A model generated the notes under the pieces. That model had not been told where the DNA came from, made no database searches, and saw only the letters and a list, made by a program, of their open reading frames with translations. From contig CAZLDQ010000084.1 of NCBI GenBank assembly GCA_964558295.1, positions 1-23,348 on the forward strand: a stretch of 23,348 nt of DNA, read 5' to 3'. Source of the DNA: JBDKTH01 sp964558295 (lineage in GTDB: Bacteria; Planctomycetota; Planctomycetia; Pirellulales; Thermoguttaceae). Below are positions 6,973 through 15,200 of the stretch, in pieces. Numbering within the stretch: the stretch's first letter is position 1; each line of letters begins with the position of its first letter. The translations under genes were made by a program, and so were the position numbers.

Positions 6973-7713
6973 ATGGCCAAATTTGCCGTCATTCTGCCGG
7001 CCGCCGGTCGCAGCAGCCGGTTCAAGGACCCCCATTATAAGAAGCCCTTCGCCCCCCTTAACGGCAGGCCTGTCTGGCTCTATTCGGCCGAACGTTTCAT
7101 CAATCGGGACGACGTCCTCCAGGTGATCGTCGTGATTGCCCCGGCTGACCGGGAATACTTCCTGTTGAAGTTCCGCGCGAACGTGACAATCGTCGGAATC
7201 GACGTGGTCGAAGGGGGGGCCGAGCGGGCCGATTCGATCGCCAACGCCCTGGCCCGCGTCAAGCCGGAGGCCGACTATGTGTGCGTCCACGATGCCGCGC
7301 GGCCCTGCTTGGCCAACGAGTGGGTTGATCGGGTCTTCGAGGCGGCTCAGCACAGCGACGCGGCAATCCTCGCGATTCCCGTAGCCGGCACGCTCAAACG
7401 CGTCGGACCGAACAACCAAGTCCAAGAGACCGTGTCCCGGACGGGGCTTTGGGAAGCCCAAACGCCCCAAGTCTTCCGTCGCCAACTGCTCCTGGACGCC
7501 TACGCCCAACGTGGCGACTTCCAGCCGACCGACGATGCCCAACTGGTGGAACGGCTCGGCCATCCAGTCACCGTGGTGCCCGGCTCGCCCGTCAACCTGA
7601 AGATCGCCACCAAAGAGGATCTCCGGCTGGCCGAGCAGGCCCTCAAAGCCCTCCCCCGCCCCAAGCTCCAAGGCCCCATTCACCCCTTCGCTGATGATGA
7701 CATGTGGCGGTAA
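6973..7713 (+). CDS. ispD: 2-C-methyl-D-erythritol 4-phosphate cytidylyltransferase
   Basis: A 246-residue enzyme of the non-mevalonate isoprenoid pathway. It transfers CMP from CTP to methylerythritol 4-phosphate in the cytoplasm. The nucleotide-binding start ILPAAGRSSRF with the following K-K-P is present at residues 7-25. The family signature VHDAARP is at about 105-111 (D107 of the active site), followed by SRTGLWEAQTPQVF, and by TDDAQLVERLG near the C-terminus. Length fits the family (about 230-240), with a short extra tail ending in FADDDMWR. The ATG follows a strong GGAAGGAGGAG. It is followed on the same strand by tyrS after a 309-base gap, so co-transcription is uncertain. ispF is not adjacent. 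Confidence 0.95.
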   Translation: MAKFAVILPAAGRSSRFKDPHYKKPFAPLNGRPVWLYSAERFINRDDVLQVIVVIAPADREYFLLKFRANVTIVGIDVVEGGAERADSIANALARVKPEADYVCVHDAARPCLANEWVDRVFEAAQHSDAAILAIPVAGTLKRVGPNNQVQETVSRTGLWEAQTPQVFRRQLLLDAYAQRGDFQPTDDAQLVERLGHPVTVVPGSPVNLKIATKEDLRLAEQALKALPRPKLQGPIHPFADDDMWR

Positions 7714-8022
7714 GGGAAAAGGGGACAGGAAAAAGGGTGAGGATAAGAACAGGCACGTTAGCGATGAACGAAGTGGGCAGCAAGGACTTCACTGAACTGT
7801 TGGTTTCGCAGAAGGGAATTGAACTGATTGACATGGTTTAGTTTATCGGGTAACCAAGCAGTCTCCACGCCGAACTGCTCGGCGATGTCGACAACCATGT
7901 GCCAACAACGTTGCTCCAGCGCACTTCTGAGGTCGGCTGCCTGAGCGCCGACCTTGTGTCGTCGTTGAAACAAAAAGGAACCTAACCCCAAGAGACTCTC
8001 CCCTCTCCCCCGTTCCCTAATC
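7714..8022. other. Gap between ispD and tyrS, purine-rich then possible gene remnant
   Basis: The first ~40 bases are purine-rich. The rest contains a minus-strand open frame (7758-8033, 91 codons) with coding-like composition in its middle (for example LEQRCWHMVVDIAEQFGVE). I do not recognise it, it overlaps the first codons of tyrS, and it has no convincing Shine-Dalgarno. It may be a remnant of an older gene. No clear promoter for tyrS was found. Confidence 0.3.
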
Positions 8023-9309
8023 ATGCACGACATTTATAGCGAACTTTCCTGGCGCGGGCTGATCAATCAAACGACGGCGGATGACCAGATCCGCGCGTGG
8101 CTGATGGAAAAGCCGCGGACCGTTTACGTGGGCTTTGATCCGACAGCCGACAGCCTGCACGTGGGCCACCTCGTGGCCGTGATGGTCCTGCGGCGATTCC
8201 AGAAGGCGGGTCACCGGCCCATCGCCTTGGTCGGCGGAGCCACTGGCATGATCGGCGATCCGAGCGGAAAGAGTGAGGAACGCAAACTCCTGGCCATCGA
8301 TACGCTCCGCCAAAACGTGGCCGGGATGGAAAAGCAACTGCAGCGATTCCTGGACTTCTCCAGCGGCGAGACGGCGGCCTTGCTGGTGAACAACTACGAC
8401 TGGATGGGCAAGTTCGGTTACCTCGAATTCTTGCGCGTCATCGGCAAGCACTTCCCGGTCAACGTGATGCTCACGAAAGACTCGGTGAAAAGCCGCCTGG
8501 AACGTACCGATAGCGGCCTGAGCTATACCGAATTCAGCTACATGCTTCTGCAGGCTTACGACTTCGTTCAACTCTACCAGCAGTACGGCTGCGAGTTGCA
8601 GGCCGGCGGCAGCGACCAGTGGGGGAATATCACGGCCGGAATCGATTTGGCCCGACGGCTCCACGGGGTCCAGCTTTACGGCATGACCTGTCCGCTGTTG
8701 ACCAAGAGCGACGGCACGAAAATGGGCAAGACCGAAGCCGGTGCGTTGTGGCTTTCGCCGGAGAAGACCAGTCCCTACCAGTTCTACCAGTACTGGATCA
8801 ACGTTGATGACGCCGACGTGGGCAAGTGCCTCAAATTCTTCACCGACCTGGAACGCGAGGAGATCGAAGCAATTCTGGCTGAGCAGACGCAAGATCCCGG
8901 CAAGCGGGTTGCCCAGCGGCGCCTGGCCACCGATTTGACGAGGCTCGTCCATGGCGACGAAGGCTTGCAAACGGCCCAGCGGGCCACCGAGGTCTTCTTT
9001 GGCGCCGAGATCAGCGAGTTGAACGACGTCCAGCTTGGCCAGATTTTCGCCGATGTGCCGAGCAAGCAACTTCCCCGCGAACGGCTTTCCGGCGCTGGTT
9101 TGCCGGTGGTCGACGCCTTCGTCGAAGCCGGTCTTGTCAAAAGCAAGGGCGAAGCCCGGCGTCTCGTCGGCCAAGGAGGCGTCTACGTCAACAATCGTCG
9201 GGTGGAAAACGCCGAGGCCTGCGTCGGCCCGAAGGACCTGGCCAGCGAGTCGGTCATGGTTCTCCGGACGGGGAAGAAGAACTACGCGTTGTTGCGGTTT
9301 GAAAAGTGA
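8023..9309 (+). CDS. tyrS: Tyrosyl-tRNA synthetase
   Basis: A 428-residue class I aminoacyl-tRNA synthetase that charges tRNA-Tyr with tyrosine in the cytoplasm. The Rossmann-fold catalytic domain carries the HIGH-type motif as HVGH (46-49, in TADSLHVGHL). The tyrosine-pocket segments include YMLLQAYDF and AGGSDQWGNI (about 195-203). The KMSKS-type loop is KMGKT (233-237). The C-terminal S4 RNA-binding domain is seen from about residue 360 (GLVKSKGEARRLVGQGGVYV), ending in KKNYALLRFEK. Length and order match the bacterial TyrS family. The ATG at 8023 gives the usual N-terminus (MHDIYSELSWRGL), although no good Shine-Dalgarno is present just upstream. The next gene begins 27 bases after the stop. 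Confidence 0.97.
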   Translation: MHDIYSELSWRGLINQTTADDQIRAWLMEKPRTVYVGFDPTADSLHVGHLVAVMVLRRFQKAGHRPIALVGGATGMIGDPSGKSEERKLLAIDTLRQNVAGMEKQLQRFLDFSSGETAALLVNNYDWMGKFGYLEFLRVIGKHFPVNVMLTKDSVKSRLERTDSGLSYTEFSYMLLQAYDFVQLYQQYGCELQAGGSDQWGNITAGIDLARRLHGVQLYGMTCPLLTKSDGTKMGKTEAGALWLSPEKTSPYQFYQYWINVDDADVGKCLKFFTDLEREEIEAILAEQTQDPGKRVAQRRLATDLTRLVHGDEGLQTAQRATEVFFGAEISELNDVQLGQIFADVPSKQLPRERLSGAGLPVVDAFVEAGLVKSKGEARRLVGQGGVYVNNRRVENAEACVGPKDLASESVMVLRTGKKNYALLRFEK

Positions 9310-9336
9310 GGAGCCGTGAACTAAGGACAACCTACG

Positions 9337-10008
9337 GTGCGAAAACGGATTCTCCTTGCGTTGGCCGGTAGCGGCCTGCTGGTGCTCCTGCTGGCGCTAG
9401 TCGCCGTGTATTGGGCCACGCAGCAAGTCCCCGAGTTCTACGAAACCGCGCTCCGCGTCGATCCGGCCAAGCAAGTGGAAGCCAGCGACCAGATGCTCCA
9501 GCAGGCCACGGCCCTGGCGAGCGATGTGAAGAACAAGCGACAATGGCGCACCCTGTTCACGGCCGAACAGATCAACGGTTGGCTGGCCGTCGATTTGCCG
9601 AAGAACCATGCCAGTTCACTTCCGCCCGAGGTGAGCGATCCCCGGGTGCAGATCCAGCCCGAGGAGCTGACGCTGGCCTGCCGCTACGAGGGGCACGGCG
9701 TGAAGACCGTGCTCTCACTCTCTGTTGACCTCTACCTCGCCAAGCCGAACGTGGTCGCCTTGCGGATCAAGAAGGCGAGGGCAGGACAATTGCCTTTACC
9801 GCTGGATAAGGTGCTCGACACCGTCTCCCAGGTAGCCTCACATCTGGACTTGCCCTTGCACTGGCAGCAGGAAGACGGCGACCCCGTTGCGTTAGTCACC
9901 ATTCCTCCCCAGCGAGGCAACGACGATAAGCTGATCCATATCGAGTCCCTCGCGCTTGCCGACGGCGAAATCTATTTGGCCGGCTCCACCGAATCGTCGA
10001 AGGATTAG
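9337..10008 (+). CDS. Membrane-anchored protein of unknown function
   Basis: A 223-residue protein. Residues ~4-27 (ILLALAGSGLLVLLLALVAV) form a signal anchor or uncleaved signal peptide, with the rest predicted outside the cytoplasmic membrane. The body has the order: helical segment with LFTAEQINGWLAVDLP, then beta-rich sequence (RVQIQPEELTLACRYEGHG...LSLSVDLYLA), then LPLPLDKVLDTV. This is reminiscent of the YpmS/DUF2140 type of small anchored lipid-binding-like proteins ('t.eqlN.ll', beta sheet, 'lplP...'), but that is a resemblance by eye, not an assignment. The GTG at 9337 follows AAGGA at about 9 bases. It starts 27 bases after tyrS, so it is probably co-transcribed with it. It converges with the HEAT-repeat gene. 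Confidence 0.8.
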   Translation: MRKRILLALAGSGLLVLLLALVAVYWATQQVPEFYETALRVDPAKQVEASDQMLQQATALASDVKNKRQWRTLFTAEQINGWLAVDLPKNHASSLPPEVSDPRVQIQPEELTLACRYEGHGVKTVLSLSVDLYLAKPNVVALRIKKARAGQLPLPLDKVLDTVSQVASHLDLPLHWQQEDGDPVALVTIPPQRGNDDKLIHIESLALADGEIYLAGSTESSKD

Positions 10009-10092
10009 CGTGAACCGAGGCCAGAACGGAGCCCTCGCGCACCGAGAATTCCACCGCCGCCCCTTGCCACGAAGCGAAACGCCTTCTTCCCA

Positions 10093-10110
10093 GGGCTTTG
10101 GCAGAAGCCC
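10093..10110. terminator. Small hairpin between convergent genes
   Basis: GGGCTT (10093-10098) and AAGCCC (10105-10110) form a perfect 6-bp stem with a 6-base loop in the 159-base gap between convergent genes. There is no T-tract on either side, so a terminator role is only suggested by position. Confidence 0.3.
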
Positions 10111-10167
10111 CCTCCTGAATCGCAGCCCCTGAAAGACACGCACAACATTCCCCTTCTTCGTGTGCGA

Positions 10168-11388
10168 TCAATTGCAGCGAATTCGCAGAATGGCCACTCC
10201 CAGGAAATCCAAGTCGTCGTCCAGTTCCTCGGGCGTCTGGAAATCCTCGTCGGTGTAGCCTTCTTCCTCCGCCAACATTTCGAGCACGGGCAATGCCTCG
10301 CGGGCCGCCGGGCCGAGCTTGCCGAGTGTCTCGATCACCCCCTTGTCGAGTTCGTCGTCGCGACGGCGAACTCGGGCTGTCAAAGCCGGCACGGCAACGG
10401 CCGCCGCCACGCCAAACGCCTGCAAAGCACGCACCACGCGTTCGTGCTTCGAGTAGTGCAACCAGTCGGGATCTTTTTCTTGGTAATCCTCGAAGGCCTC
10501 GATCAGCCGTGGCACAACCTTCTCCGGCTGCCGGCCGATATCGCCCAACGCGGTTAGCGCCGCCCCGCGCACTTGCAGGTCTTGACTGGCTGATGCGGCC
10601 AGTAGCGAATCAACGGCCACGTCGGTTCCCCGCGTCACTCGGCCCAAGGCCGTGATCGCCGCCGCGCGAACGGGAGAATCCTGCCGAGCGGTAATCGCCA
10701 ACAGCTCGTCCACGCAACCTGGAACAGCCTCGGCGGCGCGAGGTCCGAGGGAATAGAGCGTGTCCGCCGCCCCCTCGGCCACCGCCGGTTCGGCGGCCGC
10801 CAGGCGCTCGACGATCTGGCCAATCCGGCGGGCGTCGTGATGAATCACCGCCGCCAGGGCGTCAGGTGCGTCAAAGGGACGGCGACGAGTGCTCGCATCG
10901 AGTTGCCCAATCAAATCGTCGGCAAACGGCTCGGCTTTTGGTCCGAGGCGCTCGATCACTTGAATGGCGTTCCACCGCTGGCGCGCGTCGCGAAGCATCG
11001 CGCGAATCTCGTTCGGCACCAAAAGGATCTCTTCCTCCAATGCCAGAAAGACGAACGACGCCGCCAGTGATTGCATAAAAGCCTCCTGGGCATCTGCCGC
11101 GCGTGCTTGCGCGGGCGCAGGGCCTCGGAGAATGCGAATCAAGGCTACCAAAAAGGGTTCGCATGGAAAGCCGGGGGCTCGCACCGCCTCGCGAACCGCC
11201 ACGTCAAAGGCCGCCAGATGGGCATGCGCCCCGCCCGCCGTCTCGATGGCCACTGTCGGATGAAAGCGCATCTCCTGAATCGCTTGGGCCGCCGCAATGC
11301 GCCGGCGTTCATCGCCGCTCACCAATTCAGGCAACCACTCATCGAGCCGGCGCCCTTGGTAGACAAACTGGATCGTTTCGCCTGTCAC
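10168..11388 (-). CDS. HEAT-repeat protein
   Basis: A 406-residue predicted cytoplasmic protein built from helical pairs of the HEAT/PBS-lyase type. Repeat units are seen most clearly in the C-terminal half, for example PVRAAAITALGRVTR, LQVRGAALTALGDIGRQPEK, RVVRALQAFGVAAAVAVPAL and KGVIETLGKLGPAAREALPV. The N-terminal ~170 residues are less regular and may be a divergent solenoid. The tail is acidic (DEDFQTPEELDDDLDF). Such proteins are protein-binding scaffolds; no enzymatic motif is visible. The GTG at 11388 lies 9 bases after AGGAAGG; a TTG at 11394 is too close to that site. It begins 43 bases after the HPr gene on the same strand, so they are likely one operon. A functional link between the two is not known to me. 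Confidence 0.8.
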   Translation of the reverse strand: MTGETIQFVYQGRRLDEWLPELVSGDERRRIAAAQAIQEMRFHPTVAIETAGGAHAHLAAFDVAVREAVRAPGFPCEPFLVALIRILRGPAPAQARAADAQEAFMQSLAASFVFLALEEEILLVPNEIRAMLRDARQRWNAIQVIERLGPKAEPFADDLIGQLDASTRRRPFDAPDALAAVIHHDARRIGQIVERLAAAEPAVAEGAADTLYSLGPRAAEAVPGCVDELLAITARQDSPVRAAAITALGRVTRGTDVAVDSLLAASASQDLQVRGAALTALGDIGRQPEKVVPRLIEAFEDYQEKDPDWLHYSKHERVVRALQAFGVAAAVAVPALTARVRRRDDELDKGVIETLGKLGPAAREALPVLEMLAEEEGYTDEDFQTPEELDDDLDFLGVAILRIRCN

Positions 11389-11431
11389 GGTCAAACACCT
11401 TCCTGCAGAGAGTCCCTCAACGGCGTTCCCA

Positions 11432-11722
11432 CTACTCCACGATCTCCTCGTTGAAGCCGGTGGCGAACAATTCGTTCAGGGCTTCCAGCGCCTGCTCGGC
11501 TTCGGGCCCTTTGGCCGAAACGACCAGTTCCGTCCCCTCGGTCGCCGCCAGCGTCATCAGTTGCAGCATGCTCGTCGCATCGGCAGCCTGCTTCCCGTTG
11601 CGGATCTTGACTACGGCCTTGAACTGCCGCACGGTGTTGACAATCGCCAGACATGGCCGGACGTGCAGTCCGAGAGGATTGGAAACGGTAAGCGTTCGGT
11701 TGACCGATCTCCCCAACGTCAC
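11432..11722 (-). CDS. HPr family phosphocarrier protein
   Basis: A 94-96-residue HPr-like protein. The phospho-histidine motif is NPLGLHVRPC (H20 from the GTG start), with the usual Arg two residues later. The regulatory serine corresponds to S51 in DATSMLQLM, spaced 31 residues from the histidine as in classical HPr (H15/S46). In the family, the histidine takes phosphate from Enzyme I and the serine is a target of HPr kinase. Two starts are possible. GTG 11722 lies only 2 bases after AAGGAG, whereas TTG 11716 lies 8 bases after it and may be the real start. The gene is followed by the HEAT-repeat gene. No Enzyme I, Enzyme II or HPr kinase gene is in the window, so a regulatory rather than sugar-transport role is plausible. 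Confidence 0.92.
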   Translation of the reverse strand: MTLGRSVNRTLTVSNPLGLHVRPCLAIVNTVRQFKAVVKIRNGKQAADATSMLQLMTLAATEGTELVVSAKGPEAEQALEALNELFATGFNEEIVE

Positions 11723-11800
11723 AACTCCTTGCGATTGTCGCGTCGCCCCTCAGCGACATCCCCGAACAGGCCGTTGCCCCCACCGCGCCAGACGCCACGG

Positions 11801-11842
11801 TTCCAAAGCGGCTAGTATAACGTTCGCCCCAACGCTTTGGAA
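11801..11842 (-). promoter_or_regulatory. Candidate promoter inside a 10-bp perfect inverted repeat, upstream of the HPr gene
   Basis: TTCCAAAGCG (11801-11810) and CGCTTTGGAA (11833-11842) are perfect inverted arms 22 bases apart. On the minus strand a good -10 element, TATACT (complement of 11814-11819), lies between the arms. A poor -35, TTCCAA (complement of 11837-11842), lies at 17-base spacing within the distal arm. The HPr start is about 92 bases downstream. This layout fits an operator overlapping a promoter; a hairpin in an upstream RNA is the alternative. Confidence 0.4.
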
Positions 11843-12271
11843 TCACGATCGCCAGCTCTCAATACTGGCGGAATGCCACCCCACCACAATACGTAGTATC
11901 GACGATACTCGTTACCAATAACAATATGCCTCTTCGTGGTCTTCCCGAGGACCCCCGGAGGCCTGAATCTGCAAGGCTCGTGCATGGGATGATGGTTCAC
12001 GCTCAACCATCCCCTCTTCGGCTCTTGCGTTCTGCGTTCCTGGCATGATCCGCCCGTGGGGCCTGCTGCTGACCGGTCCTGTCGAATATGCGGATCGAAC
12101 GCGGTGTAGGGGCCCGACCGTGGACTTCTTCACGGTTTGCCGCAACTCTTTCTCTACCCCGGGCTAGACTTGAGCGAGAATCCGCCTGCCGGGCGAGATA
12201 GACAAGAATGGTCGGCCGGTCGTTCGGGGCGTGACCAGAGCGCCCTTTTGGTGTGATGGGAGGGGATAGGT
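11843..12271. other. Divergent intergenic region between HPr gene and hybrid kinase gene
   Basis: No convincing gene is present. Short open frames on the minus strand have no ribosome-binding site and no family resemblance. A short perfect palindrome, AGTATCGACGATACT, occurs at 11895-11909 (7-bp arms, 1-base centre). A strong ribosome-binding site, GGGAGGGGATAGGT, sits directly before the kinase ATG at 12272. I found no clear sigma-70 promoter for the kinase. Confidence 0.4.
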
Positions 12272-15200
12272 ATGCCCTTTGAGCGTCAGCTCGATTACAT
12301 CTTTTTTATCTACGGGCTGAGTTTCCTGCTCGTGGCGGCAGTCGCCTATTCCATGTATCGCCATGGGCCGTCGCGTTTGCCTTGGGGTTGGCTCTCGCTA
12401 TTCGGTTTGATTCACGGACTCAATGAGTGGGCCGATCTGCTGGTACTCAGTTGGGGCGACTCGCCTGCCTATGCGATTGTGCGTTGCGGCATGCTCATTA
12501 CGTCATTTGCCTGCTTGCTGGAGTTCGGACGGGCAGGACTGGTTGCGGTAGGCTATCGGGTGCCGGGGCGATGGCTCCACGCCCCCCTGATCTTCCTGGC
12601 CGTTCTGGCCTGGAGCATCGGAATCGAAGCCGTCAACGCCACGGCTCGATACGTCCTCGGTTTTCCTGGTGCCCTGTTGGCGGCCTGGACGCTTTGGTGC
12701 GGAACCAAGCTCCCCCGCGTGGAACGTGATGCTCGCACGCTGCGAGTCGCGGCAGTGGCCATGGGACTGTATGCTTTGGCCGCCGGCTTGGTCGTGGCCC
12801 CTGCCCCATTCGTTCCTGCATCGATCTTGAACACGACAACGTTCACCGCGTTCTTCGGGATTCCCATTCAGTTGATTCGCGGCCTTTTGGCCTGCATCGT
12901 CTCCTGGGCTGTCTGGCGTCAATTCAGTAATTGTACCCGGTCCGCGGTTCCGTTTGCCGATCCGAAGGCCGATTTTCGCCATGAATGCTGGACCGCCGCA
13001 GGCCTCGTCCTGCTGCTGCTCGTCGGTTGGCTCACAACCAATACGGTCGGCCAGACACAAGAGCGTTCGATGCGCGACGAAATCCTCGAACAGACCCTTC
13101 TCGGTGCGGCGACGGTCGATACCAAAGCCGCCGCCCAACTCACCTGGAGCGAAACCGACCTGCGTTCGCCAGACTACCAACAGTTGAAGGCCTGGATGAT
13201 GCGGCTCCGCCAAGCCACCGAAGGTTGCCGATTTGCCTGCCTGGTAGGGCTCCAGGGCGATCAGGTCTTCACGCTCGTCGACTCCGAGCCCCCCTCCTCC
13301 CCCGATTATTCCGCGCCCGGCCAATGGTATCACGAAGCCGACCCGGGCTATGTCTGGCATTTGCAGACCGGTCAGCCGTTTGTGTTCGGCCCCTTGCACG
13401 ATCGTTGGGGGGTACGAATCTCCGGCAACGTGCCGATCGTGGACCTTTCAGCCCACCGTAAAGTTTTCTTTGCGTTCGACTTTGACCTCGCCGGCTGGAA
13501 TCAGCTCATTGCCCAGCGCCGCTTGCCGGCCATCATCATTACGGCCCTGTTTGCCGGCCTACTCCTCGTCTTTTCTGTCCTGTGGCAGAAGACTCGCGAT
13601 CGGGAACGCGAACAGTCCGCCGTGTTGGACCGCGTCCGGCGTCAACAGCAGGCCATGGTCACCCTGGCCACCTCGGTCACTCTGGCCGAAAGAGACCTGT
13701 TCCTGGCGGCCGCCGAGATCACCCAGACAGCGGCCGCCGCCCTCGAAGTTGACCGCGTCAGCCTTTGGCTGGTCAGCTTCGAGGACGAGCTGATTCGCTG
13801 CATCGATGTGTATGACAAGATCACCGGCCGACACGATGCCCACAGCGATCAAGCTATTCGGTTGGAAACCCTTCCCCGGTATTCTGAGGCGTTGACCGAG
13901 GATCGCGCCCTGGCCGTTCGGAATGTGTTCGAGGATTCGCGGGTCGGTGAACTCCGAGAGAACGCCATGCTGCGGCCCGACGTCGCCGCGATCCTCGACG
14001 CCCCGATCCGCGTGTCAGGACGTCTCGTAGGGGTCGTTTGCATGGAGCATTGCGGTGCGCCGCGCACCTGGTTGGCCGACGAAACCCGTTTTGCCGCAGA
14101 AATCGCCGATCAGGCCGCCCAGGCCTTTGTCAACGCCCAACGCCGCCGGGCCGAGGATGCCCTTCGCGACAACGAAGCACGCTACCGACATCTGTTCGAC
14201 AACAATCCGATGCCGGCCGCCGTGTTCGATCTGGAGACCCTGGAGATCCTCGCGGTCAACCGCGCCGCGGAGATCCAGTACGGCTACACCCGGGAGGAGT
14301 TCCTGTCGCTCAGGGTCCCAGCCCTCCGCCTTCCCGAGGATGTTCCCGAGTTGCTTGCACGGATCAAGTGCTCCGATGGTGAAATCGGCAAGGCGGGCCC
14401 CTTCCGGCATCGTCGCAAGGATGGCTCGCTTTTCCAGGCGATTGTCTTGGCTCACGACGTGACCTATCAGGGCCGAAACTGCCGGCTGGTCCTAATCCAC
14501 GATGTCACGGAGGTCGTCCAGGCCCAGCAGGCCCTGCAAGAGAGCGAAAGCAAGTTTCGCAGTGTCTTTGAGAGTTCCAACGATGCCATCATCCTCTTGG
14601 CCAACGATAGTTTTGTTGACTGCAACCAGCGTGCCTTGGAGATGTTTGGCCTCCATCACCGAGAGGAAATGGCAGGAAAGCGGCCCGAAGATTTCTCACC
14701 ACCGCAGCAGCCCGACGGTCAGAATTCCGTCACGGCCGCCCAGAGACACCTCGCCATCTGTTACCGCAAGGGATCGCACCGCTTCGAATGGGTCCATCGC
14801 AGCGTGGATGGACGCGAGTTTCCCGCAGAGGTCTTCCTCACGACCTTCAAGTGGGGCGGCAAGCTCATCTGCCAAGCGACGGTCTGTGACATTACCAAAC
14901 GCAAGGAGGCCGAGCGGATGCTTCGCCTGGCCCACTTCTCGATCGACCACGCGTCGGACGCCGTCTATTCAGTGACCCGCGACATGCACTTCCTGTATGC
15001 GAACGACGCCGCCAGCCGCTACCTGGGCTACACCCGCGAAGAATTTCTTGCCATGACGATCGCCGACGTCGATCCTGATTTCCCCCAAGAAGCCTGGCGT
15101 CCCTTCTGGCAAGAACTCGTGACCAAGAAGTGGATGCGGTTTGAAGCCAGACATCGCACGAAATCCGGCAAGCTCATCCCTGTGGAAGTCACGGTCAACT

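Noticed and set aside
6769..7683. Long open frame on the minus strand (304 codons)
   Set aside because: It is antisense to ispD, whose family motifs are unambiguous. The long frame results from the high GC content.
8017..9330. 437-codon open frame on the minus strand
   Set aside because: Antisense to tyrS over its full length; no family motifs and no ribosome-binding site.
11812..12145. Two short minus-strand open frames between the HPr and hybrid kinase genes
   Set aside because: No ribosome-binding site, Arg/His-rich composition and no family resemblance; one overlaps the HPr promoter repeat.
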